A DNA stretch of 64,000 bases from Ruegeria meonggei (GCF_900172215.1 NZ_FWFP01000007.1:1-64000), one strand, 5' to 3'; positions 17,485 to 26,972 are shown, numbered from the stretch's first letter. The notes: a model not told the origin generated them from the letters alone. Made by a program: numbers and translations.

Positions 17485-18996
17485 TCAGATAGTTGAGTTA
17501 CCAGCCTTCTCGTCAACGATCTCGAGTATCCTGTTTCTTTGGATTTTCCCTGACGGCCCCTTAGGAAGATCAAGCAAGATATGAACTTCATCGGGCGATT
17601 TGAAACGACCTAATTGGGCTTCGCAAATCTTGGACAGATCCATGGGCGTCAATTTCGAACCTTCGCGAATCTTAACCGCCGCCTCGACGGTTTCGCCATA
17701 GCTGTGGCAGGGGCGGGCAAATGCCGCTGCTTCTACAACGTCGGGGTGAGAATAAAGCGCCTCGTCGATCTCGCGCGGGGCAATGTTTTCACCACCTTTG
17801 ATAATCAACTCCTTCAGTCGCCCAGTGACATATACGTAACCGTCCTCATCCATGCGGGCGAGATCACCGGTGCGCAACCAGCCATCGGCGGTAAATGTAT
17901 CCGCCGTTGCTTCAGGGTTCTTAAGGTATTCCAGCATGGTGTTAGGTCCGCGTATAACCAACTCGCCTTCCGTTTCACGCGACACTGGTTGGCAATGTGC
18001 ATCGAAGATTGCCGCCTCATTGCCGAAAGCAATACCTGGTGAGCCAATTTTGCGAATGCCCGGTGGCAATGGGTTAGACAAAATCTGTGCAGCGGTTTCC
18101 GTAAGCCCCATGGTCTCAACGATCGGGATTTGAAACCTGTCTTCAAACGCGCGCTGCACGTCGGGCGCCAGCGCAGAAGATGCAGAACGCCCGAAACGCA
18201 CTCGCTGGCGGGTTTGGGCATCTGGTTTGGTATCAGAGTGCAGCAGGTGCGAAATTATCGTGGGCACCACAGAAAACCAGGTCGCCTCGACCTTACTCAG
18301 ATTTTCCCAGAACCGGCTGGCCGAAAATCTTTCGCACATGGCCAACGACCCGCCCGACACAAGCGTTCCCATGACCGTCACGCACAGCCCGTTGATGTGG
18401 TAGATCGGCAAAACGCAAAGCCCGCGATCAGCCTCGGACAGCTTGTGCGCAATTGCAGTTGTCCAGCCCCCTGCCAACAGGCTGGAATGCGTGTGAACCA
18501 CGCCCTTGGGGCGCCCGGTCGTGCCGGAAGTATACATCAACAGCGCATGACTATCGGAAGAGATGCTGTGCAAGTTGCCGTCGGCGTTGGTGACATCTGC
18601 CGCTTGCAGAATTGTGATCTTGGCGGGGTCGGCGGACCGATCGAATAACTCCGTTTGTCCGGGGTGTACAAAGCCATAGCGTGCGCCACTGTGTTCCAGT
18701 GCGTAAGCTACGGCGCTGTCGCCAGCGACAAGGTTAATCATTGTCGCCCGAAATCCTCCGTAGAGAACGCCGAAAAGGACCTCAATCGCTTCTCGGCAAT
18801 TGGGGTAGAGGATGGCGACGCTTTCTCCCTTTTCCACTCCCATACCCGTTAGCATGACTGCGATGCGGCGGGCATTTTCGTGCAAGTCACCCCAGCGCAG
18901 GTCCGGCGCCCCGTCCGGGAAAACAAATCCGGTTCCCCCTTGGCTTGCTCTCTGGTTCAACCAGTCGCGGACGGTTCCCTTGGGCGGTTCCATCAT
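17485..18996 (-). CDS. sauT: Acyl-CoA synthetase, probable sulfoacetate-CoA ligase (SauT-like)
   Basis: The 503-residue class I adenylate-forming enzyme has the ATP-binding loop MYTSGTTGRPKGVVH, the hinge region GDLARMDEDGYVYVTGR and the C-terminal catalytic Lys in GPSGKIQRNR. Its start ATG 18996 overlaps the stop of the upstream CoA-acylating aldehyde dehydrogenase, and a TTT-type organic-acid importer lies in the same operon. This matches the SauS-SauT pair that activates sulfoacetate to sulfoacetyl-CoA and reduces it to sulfoacetaldehyde. The substrate is inferred from neighbours; another carboxylate is possible. A TTG start at 19014 is an alternative. Confidence 0.62.
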   Translation of the reverse strand: MMEPPKGTVRDWLNQRASQGGTGFVFPDGAPDLRWGDLHENARRIAVMLTGMGVEKGESVAILYPNCREAIEVLFGVLYGGFRATMINLVAGDSAVAYALEHSGARYGFVHPGQTELFDRSADPAKITILQAADVTNADGNLHSISSDSHALLMYTSGTTGRPKGVVHTHSSLLAGGWTTAIAHKLSEADRGLCVLPIYHINGLCVTVMGTLVSGGSLAMCERFSASRFWENLSKVEATWFSVVPTIISHLLHSDTKPDAQTRQRVRFGRSASSALAPDVQRAFEDRFQIPIVETMGLTETAAQILSNPLPPGIRKIGSPGIAFGNEAAIFDAHCQPVSRETEGELVIRGPNTMLEYLKNPEATADTFTADGWLRTGDLARMDEDGYVYVTGRLKELIIKGGENIAPREIDEALYSHPDVVEAAAFARPCHSYGETVEAAVKIREGSKLTPMDLSKICEAQLGRFKSPDEVHILLDLPKGPSGKIQRNRILEIVDEKAGNSTI

Positions 18997-20414
18997 CGTC
19001 CAGCCTCCGACCAATAGACACTGAATATCTCGTCCAGCTCAGATTCGCGCGGCGATGTTTCGCGCACGATTTTAGTGGTTTGGATGAAATGCCGCCAATG
19101 CAGGTTGGTGTCGATGGAATTCCCCCCCCAGCTGCCACAGCCCATCGAGAGGGAAAACGGCATGCCGTTAGTGAAGCTGCCACCGGTGGCAAAGGTATGC
19201 GCCTGATTTACGATCACCCGACAGGTAGGTAAGTCGCGGCCCAACCCTATCGCGCGCGTGTCGTCACCGGTATGTATGCCAACTGAATGTCCTGCCCCCT
19301 GATGCGCCAGAATGCGAGCGGCCGTGGCCTTGGCATCTTCGAAATCTGCCGCGCGATAGAGCGCTAAGACCCGGCTGAGCTTTTCTCCGGACAGGGGGTG
19401 ATCCGAGCCAATACCGTCGGTTTCCACGGCCAGAAATCTGGTCCCCTCCGGCATTTTACCTGCCATCCCCAACGCTTCGAGCATTTTGTCAGCATCCTGC
19501 GCAATGACCGATCGGTTGAGATGGCCATCAGGCCAGAGCCGCGCCACGATATCGCTTGCACCGGAAGACGGCACCAACACGCCGCCCTCGGCAGCCATCG
19601 CCGCGACAAAGGCGTCATAGACCGCGTCAACCACAACCAACGCATTCTCAGAAGAGCACGAAGTTGCGTTGTCGAAGCATTTCGAGGCAGCAATCTTTGC
19701 CGCTGCTGCCTGCAGATCAGCAGTCTCATCCACAATCACCGTGACGTTACCAGCGCCAACCGCGACTGCAGGGGTGCCACAGGATTGCGCGCGGTGGACA
19801 TTGTTTTGACTGCCGGTACAGATCACCCGATCAACCGTTTCCATCAACCGTTGTGTCTTGGCCTTTGAGCCGGGGGCCGGGATCATCTGAACCAGATCGC
19901 GATCCAATCCCAGTTTGTCGAACTCTGTGTGAATGTACCCGATCAGCATCTCGCAGGATGCCACACCCTTGGGTGAGGGTGCCACCACGATCGCGTTGCC
20001 TCCTTTTAGCGCATTGATGATGTTGTTCGCGGGCGTTGCGGCCGGGTTTGTCGACGGCACAACCGCGCCGATCACACCGATAGGGCGCGCGATTTCCGTA
20101 ATGCCGGTTGATGGGTCGTCGCTGATTATGCCATGGGTCTTTGCATCGGCGATATCGCGCAACAAGCCCAGGGTCTTGCGGTGGTTCTTGGTAATCTTGT
20201 CTGGCACATTGCCCAGTCCGGTGGTCTCAACCGCCGTTTCCGCCAGTGCCCGATTGCGGGCCGGTTCCATGATGGCCCATCCCGCTGCAAGTGCCGCTTT
20301 GTCATAAAGCGCCTGACTGCCACCAGCTTCGAAAGTCGCCTGAGCCTTACGCGAACGTGCTACGATACGATCTAATTCAGCGATTTCAGGGGAAACCCCA
20401 TCCTGAGCGTTCAT
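18993..20414 (-). CDS. sauS: CoA-acylating aldehyde dehydrogenase, probable sulfoacetaldehyde dehydrogenase (SauS-like)
   Basis: The 473-residue protein belongs to the CoA-dependent aldehyde dehydrogenases (EutE/AdhE N-domain type), with VGVIGAVVPSTNPAATP and the catalytic Cys253 in NATSCSSENALV. With the adjoining acyl-CoA ligase it would turn an imported carboxylate into its aldehyde; in known sulfoacetate degraders this yields sulfoacetaldehyde for Xsc. No xsc or pta lies in the window, so the rest of the pathway would be elsewhere. EutE/AdhE-like roles are less likely because no microcompartment genes are present. Confidence 0.65.
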   Translation of the reverse strand: MNAQDGVSPEIAELDRIVARSRKAQATFEAGGSQALYDKAALAAGWAIMEPARNRALAETAVETTGLGNVPDKITKNHRKTLGLLRDIADAKTHGIISDDPSTGITEIARPIGVIGAVVPSTNPAATPANNIINALKGGNAIVVAPSPKGVASCEMLIGYIHTEFDKLGLDRDLVQMIPAPGSKAKTQRLMETVDRVICTGSQNNVHRAQSCGTPAVAVGAGNVTVIVDETADLQAAAAKIAASKCFDNATSCSSENALVVVDAVYDAFVAAMAAEGGVLVPSSGASDIVARLWPDGHLNRSVIAQDADKMLEALGMAGKMPEGTRFLAVETDGIGSDHPLSGEKLSRVLALYRAADFEDAKATAARILAHQGAGHSVGIHTGDDTRAIGLGRDLPTCRVIVNQAHTFATGGSFTNGMPFSLSMGCGSWGGNSIDTNLHWRHFIQTTKIVRETSPRESELDEIFSVYWSEAGR

Positions 20415-20436
20415 CTTGGTCCTCGATTATTTGTTT

Positions 20437-20457
20437 GGGGCGGCCTCATGCCGCCCC
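20437..20457 (-). other. Intercistronic hairpin between tctC and sauS
   Basis: GGGGCGGC (20437-20444) and GCCGCCCC (20450-20457) form an 8-bp stem with a 5-base loop. There is no T run on the minus strand. It follows the binding-protein gene directly and probably stabilises that part of the message. Confidence 0.65.
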
Positions 20458-20473
20458 GAATAGAGTGACCGGA

Positions 20474-21433
20474 TCAGAGACCGGCAAGCAATTCGTTCAG
20501 AGTCTGCTGGCGCTGCGCCCACATCTCGATCACTTCGTCGCGTATCATGATGTGCATGGGCGATCCTCCTGCTTCCATCTTCTTGGCAACACGTGAATTT
20601 GCGAACATCTCGGGCACGGTGGCGGCCAGTTTCTCGATCACCTCAGGCGGTGTTCCCTTGGGCACCATCACACCCCGGAAATTGACAGACGAGTTATCCA
20701 CGTCCAGCCCCTGTTCCATCATCGTTGGCACGTCCGGCAGGAACGCGTTGCGTTCCAGGTCTGCAACACCAAGGATTTTGACGTTGCCCGCCTCTTGCGC
20801 GCGGAACGCATCGGACAGGTTGTTGATACCGCCCATGACTTCACCGGCGATCACGGCTTTCATGGCAGCTGCTCCGCCGCCTTTGGTCGGGATGTAAGCC
20901 ATCTTGGTTCCCGCAGCCTTGTCGATCTGCAGGGCCGCGATATGGTGGCCCACAAATAGTCCCGCGCCGGATACGGTCAGCTTTCCGGGGTTTTCCTTGG
21001 CAAAGGCGACGACATCTTCCATCGAGTTGAATTCACTGTCCGCACCAACCACAAACACAGCCGGATCTGCGCCCCAGTTCGCGATGGGTTCAAAGCTGTC
21101 GGTTGAATATTCCACACCACCCTTGATCGACTGGGCGATGAAATGCGGAACGTTATAGGCTGCCAGTGTATAGCCATCCGGATCAGCCTGTGTGGCGAAC
21201 CAGTTCCAGCCAACGCGCCCACCCGCGCCGGGCTTGTTGATGATGGCGATGGGCATCCCCAACGCATCCTCGTTTCCGGCAGTCATGGTGACGATCCGCG
21301 CCTGAAAGTCGGTCGCGCCACCCGCGCCATAGCTGACCATCATCATAAGCGGCCGTTCTGGATACTCCTCAGCCACAGCTGCGCCAGTCAGGCTCATGAG
21401 GGCTAATGCCGCCCCAGCAATCATTCGTTTCAT
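20474..21433 (-). CDS. TTT transporter periplasmic binding protein (TctC/Bug family)
   Basis: The 319-residue protein has a signal peptide (MKRMIAGAALALMSLTGAAVA, cleaved around residue 21) and a Bug-type solute-binding domain: PLMMMVSYGAGGATDFQAR near the ligand loop and KPGAGGRVGWNWFA. It should bind a carboxylate or sulfonate-carboxylate for the TctAB membrane unit. ATG 21433 has GGGAGGAAAC directly upstream; the longer open frame to 21679 lacks these features. Confidence 0.88.
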   Translation of the reverse strand: MKRMIAGAALALMSLTGAAVAEEYPERPLMMMVSYGAGGATDFQARIVTMTAGNEDALGMPIAIINKPGAGGRVGWNWFATQADPDGYTLAAYNVPHFIAQSIKGGVEYSTDSFEPIANWGADPAVFVVGADSEFNSMEDVVAFAKENPGKLTVSGAGLFVGHHIAALQIDKAAGTKMAYIPTKGGGAAAMKAVIAGEVMGGINNLSDAFRAQEAGNVKILGVADLERNAFLPDVPTMMEQGLDVDNSSVNFRGVMVPKGTPPEVIEKLAATVPEMFANSRVAKKMEAGGSPMHIMIRDEVIEMWAQRQQTLNELLAGL

Positions 21434-21477
21434 TTGCGTTTCCTCCCAGATTAGGTTCCGCCACGTCGCTCGCGCGG

Positions 21478-21933
21478 TCAGAACAGAATTTCCCTTGGTG
21501 TGTAGACGTTCAGCAACATGGCAAAGAGCCCGTACATCACCGCCACAAAGACCGTCGTGATGATCCCACGTTTGATCCAGCTTTTGGCCGCGCTGTGCGG
21601 AGCGGGATCGTATATCGACAGCAGGATGAAAAAGGCGATGGTTGTTGCGGTGTAGAAACCCAGCGACTTGGCCGCCCAAAAAACGTAGATCAAAGTGATG
21701 ATCAGACCGGGCAGCATGTTAATGAACATCGCACGGGTCACGCCATTCCCGACCTTCGACAATCCCATCACCGCTTTGCCAAATGTCCAGCCGGCCAGAA
21801 CCACAAACACGGATGCGATAAGACGCGGGAACAGGAACGCCTCGGCCGGTTGCTGGGTATAGCTGACCCAGGTCACCCAAAGACCAACTGCAAATACAAG
21901 ACCCGATCCGAATATGTGCTGCGAGCGGTTCAT
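21478..21933 (-). CDS. TTT transporter small membrane subunit (TctB)
   Basis: The 151-residue protein has four predicted membrane segments and the TctB layout (IFGSGLVFAVGLWVTWVSY, LIASVFVVLAGWTFGKAV, IITLIYVFWAAKSLGFYTAT, IITTVFVAVMYGLFAMLL). Its ATG (21933) overlaps the tctA stop by 4 bp. It acts with TctA and TctC as the small subunit of a secondary importer. Confidence 0.88.
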   Translation of the reverse strand: MNRSQHIFGSGLVFAVGLWVTWVSYTQQPAEAFLFPRLIASVFVVLAGWTFGKAVMGLSKVGNGVTRAMFINMLPGLIITLIYVFWAAKSLGFYTATTIAFFILLSIYDPAPHSAAKSWIKRGIITTVFVAVMYGLFAMLLNVYTPREILF

Positions 21934-23441
21934 GCCTGCGCCTCCTCTTTGGTGGTGTAGCGACGGTGGCGCAATTCCATCCAAACCGAATACGCGATCG
22001 AGGCCAGAACCACTGCGATCAGAAACAGGTTCAATCCACCGGTCATGAAGTACGATGCCTTACCGACGGTGGCATCGGCGATCATCCCACCCTGGATGAA
22101 GTTGGCCTCGGCAATCGGCCCAAGGATCAGGCCCAGAACCAGCGGTGCAGCAGAAAAGCCAAAACGCTCCAGAAAAAACATGCCAATGCCGAGACACGCC
22201 ATAACATAGACATCACCCATCGAACCCTGCACCGAATAGGCACCGAAGACCGACAGGGCCAGAACGATGGCGGCCATAACCGATTGCGGCACCTGTGCGA
22301 CACGGGCAGCGAGGCCCGCAACATAAAGACCAAAGATGCACATCAGCACTTGTCCGATCAGCATGGAGTTGATGAAAGTCCAGGCGACATCGGGATGGTT
22401 GTCGAACAGGTCCGAACCCGGGAAGATTCCATGGATCAGCAAGCCACCCAATAGAACGGCGGCAGTTGGGCTGCCCGGGATCGAAAGTGTCAGCAGCGGC
22501 ACCAAGGATGGGCCAACCATAGCGTTATTGGCGGATTCCGCAGCAATCACGCCTTCGGAATGGCCCGTACCGAACTTTTCTTTTTCCGATGAGAATTTCT
22601 TGGTTTGGTCATATGCGACCAACCCGGCGATCTGCCCGCCCACACCCGGGATCAGGCCAATGATCGAACCGGTCAACGTTCCAATGCTCAATGCCCGTGT
22701 TCGGCTGAACAGTTCCCGAAAGGCGGCAAGGATCGAATGGCGCTGAACTTCGATCACTTCTGCACCATCCGTTTGGCGACCCTTGGCAAACATGGTCAGC
22801 ACTTGCGGGATTGCGAACAGACCGATCAGCGCGGCGATGATGTTGATGCCGCCACCCAATGCGGGATGAAAGATGAAGCGCTGTGCGCCCATGATGTCGT
22901 CAAACCCGATGGTGGCCAGCCACAACCCGATACACCCCGACAGCAGGCCTTTGACGACCGATGCGGAATCCAGCGTTCCGATCACCGTCACCCCCAGGAT
23001 GGCGAGCCAGAATAAATGCGAAGGGCCAAATGCCAGCGCCCATTTGGCCAGAACCGGAGTCAGAAAGATCAACAACAGCACACCAAAGATGCCGCCCACA
23101 GCCGAGGCCAAGAAGGACAGTTGCAAAGCCCGCGCGCCTTGGCCCTGCTTGGCCATGGTGTGCCCGTCCAACGTTGTTGCGATATTCGCTGGCGCACCGG
23201 GAATCTTAAGCAGAATCGCACTAACCGCACCACCGGCCACGGTCGAGGTGTAGGCTGCGCCTAACAAGATCAGCCCCTGAGCTGCCTCCAATTGGAACGT
23301 AAACGGTATCAGGAGTGCGACTGCCATTGTGGGCGACAATCCCGGTGTCGCGCCCAGGATCAGCCCGCCAATCGTGCCGCCTAACAGCAGCATAAACGAC
23401 AGCGGCGTGAACACTTCTCCGAAGTAATAAATGAATTCCAT
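21930..23441 (-). CDS. TTT transporter large membrane subunit (TctA)
   Basis: The 503-residue polytopic protein matches the TctA family, with the conserved glycine-rich segments LGGTIGGLILGATPGLSPTMAVALLIP near the N-terminus and GSIIGLIPGVGGQIAGLVAYDQ in the middle. It forms the transport channel with TctB. ATG 23441 (MEFIYYFGE) follows GGGAGGCCCTGG and gives the usual length; an upstream ATG at 23468 has no good ribosome-binding site. It is the first gene of the tctA-tctB-tctC-sauS-sauT unit. Confidence 0.92.
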   Translation of the reverse strand: MEFIYYFGEVFTPLSFMLLLGGTIGGLILGATPGLSPTMAVALLIPFTFQLEAAQGLILLGAAYTSTVAGGAVSAILLKIPGAPANIATTLDGHTMAKQGQGARALQLSFLASAVGGIFGVLLLIFLTPVLAKWALAFGPSHLFWLAILGVTVIGTLDSASVVKGLLSGCIGLWLATIGFDDIMGAQRFIFHPALGGGINIIAALIGLFAIPQVLTMFAKGRQTDGAEVIEVQRHSILAAFRELFSRTRALSIGTLTGSIIGLIPGVGGQIAGLVAYDQTKKFSSEKEKFGTGHSEGVIAAESANNAMVGPSLVPLLTLSIPGSPTAAVLLGGLLIHGIFPGSDLFDNHPDVAWTFINSMLIGQVLMCIFGLYVAGLAARVAQVPQSVMAAIVLALSVFGAYSVQGSMGDVYVMACLGIGMFFLERFGFSAAPLVLGLILGPIAEANFIQGGMIADATVGKASYFMTGGLNLFLIAVVLASIAYSVWMELRHRRYTTKEEAQA

Positions 23442-23554
23442 CCAGGGCCTCCCAACCCGTTGGTTCACACTTTTACTTTTGTTGACAAATCAGGGTAGGC
23501 GATGAAAATAGTATTGCAAATGATTTCATAAATTCGACCGGATGGGAGAATATT
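23442..23554. promoter_or_regulatory. Divergent promoter region tctA / LacI regulator
   Basis: The 113 bp separate tctA from the outward-facing LacI gene. TTGACA at 23482-23487 with AAAATA 17 bp downstream (23505-23510) is a possible sigma-70 promoter towards the regulator. ATGAAA (23503-23508) and TTTCAT (23524-23529) form a spaced inverted repeat that may be an operator half-site pair. Neither is strong. Confidence 0.4.
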
Positions 23555-24586
23555 ATGGCTAATTTTCAAAAAGGTAAGGTGGATATTGTGGCAGTCGCAA
23601 AGGCCGCAAAAGTTTCACCATCCACAGTTTCCCGCACCTTCAATCACCCAGATCTGGTGAACCCTGCGACTCGGAAAAAGATAAACAAGGCGATTCAGAG
23701 GTTGGGGTACATCCGTAACCGGGCCGCACAGACGATGCATGGCAAACGGTCGGGAACAATCGGTCTTGTGGTGCCTACAATAAACCACGCCATTTTCGCC
23801 GAAGTCATTCAGGCCTTCTCGGATTCGATCGACAAAGCAGGTTTCAGCCTGTTGCTGGCATCGCATGGGTACGACCTTAATCGGGAATACGCGATGGTTC
23901 GCAAGCTGTTGGAACATCGTGTGGACGGCGTGGCGCTGGTAGGATTGGAACATTCCGACGCCACCGCACGATTGATCGAACAACAAAAAACACCGGCACT
24001 TGCGATTTGGAACTACGCAGAGGATTCCATTCTTCCTTGTGTTGGTGCTGACAACCGGTTGGCCGGGCGCCTTGCGGCAGAGCATCTTCTGGCCTTGGGG
24101 CATCAGAACATTGGGCTGATCTTTCCCAAGACTGACGGTAATGACCGCGCGCAGCATCGGCTTTCTGCGGTACATGAAGCGCTGGCTATGAAGGGCGTTT
24201 CCGTGCCAGACGAGCATGAATCGGAAGCCCCCTACAGTGTCTCTCAGGCTAAGCAGGCAGCCATAACTCTGTTGACGAAACAAACTCGCCCTTCAGCACT
24301 GCTTTGCGGAAATGACGTTATCGCGCAAGGCGCATTGTTTGCGGCCCAGAACCTTGGTTTGAAAGTTCCCGACAACCTGTCAATTATCGGAATCGGAGAT
24401 TTCAAAGGGTCTGCAGATGTCGAGCCGGGTCTCACTACAATTCGTATCCCGGCCGAAACCATCGGAAGTCTCGCGGGCGAAAAGTTCACCGAATACATCA
24501 CCTCAGACGATCCAGCACCTTTCAGAATCTGTTGTGCGCTGGATTGCATCGTGAGAGGAACAACAAGCCAGGCATCGATTTCTTAG
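23555..24586 (+). CDS. LacI-family transcriptional regulator
   Basis: The 343-residue protein has a LacI-type N-terminal helix-turn-helix (residues 10-60, VDIVAVAKAAKVSPSTVSRT and the hinge-helix region) and a periplasmic-binding-protein-like effector domain (GTIGLVVPTINHAIFAEV onward). It lies head-to-head with the transport and sulfonate operon and is its likely repressor. The known SauR of Cupriavidus is IclR-type, so this would be a different regulator for a similar pathway. Confidence 0.9.
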   Translation: MANFQKGKVDIVAVAKAAKVSPSTVSRTFNHPDLVNPATRKKINKAIQRLGYIRNRAAQTMHGKRSGTIGLVVPTINHAIFAEVIQAFSDSIDKAGFSLLLASHGYDLNREYAMVRKLLEHRVDGVALVGLEHSDATARLIEQQKTPALAIWNYAEDSILPCVGADNRLAGRLAAEHLLALGHQNIGLIFPKTDGNDRAQHRLSAVHEALAMKGVSVPDEHESEAPYSVSQAKQAAITLLTKQTRPSALLCGNDVIAQGALFAAQNLGLKVPDNLSIIGIGDFKGSADVEPGLTTIRIPAETIGSLAGEKFTEYITSDDPAPFRICCALDCIVRGTTSQASIS

Positions 24587-24605
24587 GCAACTAAGACATG
24601 CCTAA
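24583..24605 (+). other. Hairpin over the LacI gene stop codon
   Basis: TTAGGCA (24583-24589) and TGCCTAA (24599-24605) form a 7-bp stem with a 9-base loop spanning the stop codon. There is no T run, so termination here would be weak. Confidence 0.35.
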
Positions 24606-25276
24606 TCTAGCGCTCAACACGAAAACCTTCGACGTCTGCTTATATGTATAGGCTAATTGCTTTGGCGTTTTAGAGTAACTGGGCCATAAGTTTATTGACT
24701 GACCGGTTTTGTCACCAAGCCAAGTCGTGTGGCACGTGCTACAAAGGGCTGTTTTTCGCTGTTGTCGCGAAGAGCACAAAGCAGACCTTGGTTCGCCGAT
24801 GCCGAACAGTAGGTTTGTCCGCGAATGGTGAATTCGTTCAGCGCCAAATCTTGCACGCGCAGCGAATGACCGGAATGCGGGCTGCGACCGCAGAATGCAA
24901 GCAGAGTACCGAATGTCTCTTATGGGCCGTCTGCGTGATCAGCTGGCAGCGGGGCAAGGGCTTCTGCTGCAACAGCACCGAGCTCCGAAATGAGCCCAAA
25001 ATGACTAATGCTGCGCAACGCTCCAAGGTCCGTTTTGTTCGTCCGTAGGATTATTCTGAAAAAACTTCCGATCTGCGGCGGCACAGTAAGTTCCCAGTTA
25101 TGTCCACGCAGACATGCTGTTCGATCCTACTGACCACGATTCGCTATGCAAACCACTTTGGCACGCTATTTGCCGATCTAGTACCAGCCTCAGGTCAGCA
25201 TCCGAAGCCTCGAACAGCACTCCAGTTCCTAGTTTCTCGTGGGCTTTGGTTTGCGCCAGAAGGCGCCTACATTTTT
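24606..25276. other. Long gap holding direct repeat copy B
   Basis: About 670 bp without a credible gene. 24772-25020 is repeat copy B. Near the right end, GCGCC-AGAA-GGCGC (25253-25266) is followed five bases later by seven T on the plus strand. That hairpin lies just past the 3' end of the kinase gene, which is read from the other strand. A plus-strand frame at 25100-25540 shadows the kinase gene. Confidence 0.5.
24772..25020 (+). repeat. Direct repeat copy B, right of the sulfonate locus
   Basis: This is the partner of 17095-17340 in the same orientation. It keeps GGTGAATTCGTT (24827-24838) and the 28-base block beginning GTCTCTTATGGGCCGTC with one mismatch. Together the copies enclose about 7.4 kb containing exactly the ligase-to-LacI gene set. 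Confidence 0.75.
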
Positions 25277-26206
25277 TTAAATGCACTGTATTGGAGTGAT
25301 TGCCCCATTCCATTTGATCACTTCTGCTGCCAGGTTGTGACCAGCTTTCAGACATTCGCGAACGTCCTTACTCTTGACATGTGCTGCGAGGAAACCAGCA
25401 TTGAAACTGTCCCCTGCGGCTGTGCTATCAACGACTTCTGCTACGGTGGGCAAACCTTGGGCTTTCTGACAAGTAGTGAGATTGATTGGACCAAGAGCTC
25501 CCCGTTTCAGTGCGCCAAATTCCACACCAAGACTGCCTAAACGGCGCAAAACATCTGTTTCGTTTCGATCGCCAAAAAGCTCAATCTCATCGTCCAGTGA
25601 AGGCAGCGCGATATCGGTCAGCCGCCACATTTCACGATTTAATTCCCTAGCCGCTTTTGTGCTCTCCCACAGACGTGGCCGGTAATTACTGTCGAAGGCA
25701 ACAGTACCCCCTCCTTTGCAGAAGCCGCTTACAAAATGAAGCAGGTTTCTTCTCACCTCAGGCGTGAGAATTGCTAATGAAATACCGGACAAATACAGTA
25801 AATCGTAGCCGGTCAATTCTTCCAATGGAACTGAGCACGGGGCTTGAAAAAGCGTGCGAGCAGCGGAGTCGGAACGCCAGTAAGTAAAGCTGCGCTCGCC
25901 GTTTTCGTCCGTATCTATGGCATAGAGACCTGGATTTTTGTCGTCGCGAATTTCAATGCTGGATGTGCCAATTCCGTGTGCGGAAATCGATTTCATAATG
26001 ATCTGCGAATAGAGATCCGAACCCAACGCCGTACAGTACGCAACAGACACATCGGTGTCGGCTAAAATCCGGCTCAGGTAAACGGCGGTATTGAATGTGT
26101 CACCGGCAACGCCCAGCTTTGCGTTGACACCATCATCCGACACAATCTCGATCATCACTTCGCCGATGCAGCAGATCTTCTGAATCGGGCGCTTATTTCT
26201 TGCCAC
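25277..26206 (-). CDS. kdgK: PfkB-family sugar kinase, probable 2-keto-3-deoxygluconate kinase
   Basis: The 309-residue ribokinase-family protein has the N-terminal GEVMIEIV and AGDTFNTAVYLSRI substrate region, and the C-terminal signature DSTAAGDSFNAGFLA with its catalytic Asp. The GDTFNTAVYL pattern is typical of KdgK, which phosphorylates 2-keto-3-deoxygluconate. The usual GAGD has become AAGD, which is common in KdgK. GTG 26206 directly follows the gntR stop and has GGAGAG 8 bases upstream. The KduD gene in the same locus supports a keto-deoxy-sugar-acid route. Confidence 0.75.
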   Translation of the reverse strand: MARNKRPIQKICCIGEVMIEIVSDDGVNAKLGVAGDTFNTAVYLSRILADTDVSVAYCTALGSDLYSQIIMKSISAHGIGTSSIEIRDDKNPGLYAIDTDENGERSFTYWRSDSAARTLFQAPCSVPLEELTGYDLLYLSGISLAILTPEVRRNLLHFVSGFCKGGGTVAFDSNYRPRLWESTKAARELNREMWRLTDIALPSLDDEIELFGDRNETDVLRRLGSLGVEFGALKRGALGPINLTTCQKAQGLPTVAEVVDSTAAGDSFNAGFLAAHVKSKDVRECLKAGHNLAAEVIKWNGAITPIQCI

Positions 26207-26914
26207 CTAAATCTCTCCGAATGTTTGTCGCACCTGATCCCAGGCATTTTCGAGGTGGCGCTTGAGCGCATCCTCAGCTGCGTCTGGGTCGCGCATAAGA
26301 ACTGCGTCAAATATTTCCTTATGGGCCTTAAAGTTCTTTTGGTTTCGGTCCGGGAGTCGTGGCATTTGCATCCAATGGGGCGCTAGCCACGTTGTGTAGG
26401 CCCGGTTGACCGCTGGCAGCACCGGATTCCGAGGAATTTCATACAGGATCCGGTGAAACCCAATATCGGTTTCGTAAAACATTTCGCTGTTATCTATAGA
26501 CGCCTCGTTTGCTTCCAGCGCCTGTTTCAATGCGGATATATCATGTTTGTCCGCTGTTTTGGCGGCTTCCCGAACCAGCGCTGCCTCAAGCAAGATGCGT
26601 GTGTCAAACAGATTTCTAACGCCTCCGGGCTGGTGCAACAGATGCGTGACGATGCTTTCGATCGCGCTGAAAGCACTGTCGTATCCCGGTTTTCGAACCA
26701 GCGGGCGGTGCCTCGGGCGCGCTTCAATCAATCCTTTGTTCGACAATGCGACAACTGCTTCGCGAACGACTGTTCGACTGATCCCGAATTCCTCCATCAT
26801 GTCGCGCTCGGGTGGTAGTGGCTGGCCATCTCCAAGCTCACCGGTCTGGATTCTCTGAGCAAGGATTGCGACGACATTGTCCGCGGCCCGTCCATTTTCA
26901 GCTTGGTTTCGCAC
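26207..26914 (-). CDS. GntR-family regulator (FadR/FCD subfamily)
   Basis: The 235-residue protein has a winged helix-turn-helix (about 12-80, GQPLPPERDMMEEFGISRTVVREAV) and an all-helical FCD effector domain (about 100-230, with DTRILLEAALVREAA and a conserved His in FHRILYEI). Many FCD proteins sense sugar acids. GTG 26914 follows GAAAGGAAATCTTT. It sits between the kinase and the GMC oxidoreductase in a minus-strand unit, and the palindromes at 28711 and 28817 are its likely sites. Confidence 0.9.
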   Translation of the reverse strand: MRNQAENGRAADNVVAILAQRIQTGELGDGQPLPPERDMMEEFGISRTVVREAVVALSNKGLIEARPRHRPLVRKPGYDSAFSAIESIVTHLLHQPGGVRNLFDTRILLEAALVREAAKTADKHDISALKQALEANEASIDNSEMFYETDIGFHRILYEIPRNPVLPAVNRAYTTWLAPHWMQMPRLPDRNQKNFKAHKEIFDAVLMRDPDAAEDALKRHLENAWDQVRQTFGEI

Positions 26915-26972
26915 AAAGATTTCCTTTCGGTAGCAGGGACCACACAGACCGTTGCCTCATGCAGATCAAGTA

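Noticed and set aside
25100-25540. A 146-codon plus-strand frame
   Set aside because: It overlaps the kinase gene on the other strand and spans the repeat-bearing gap; no family match.
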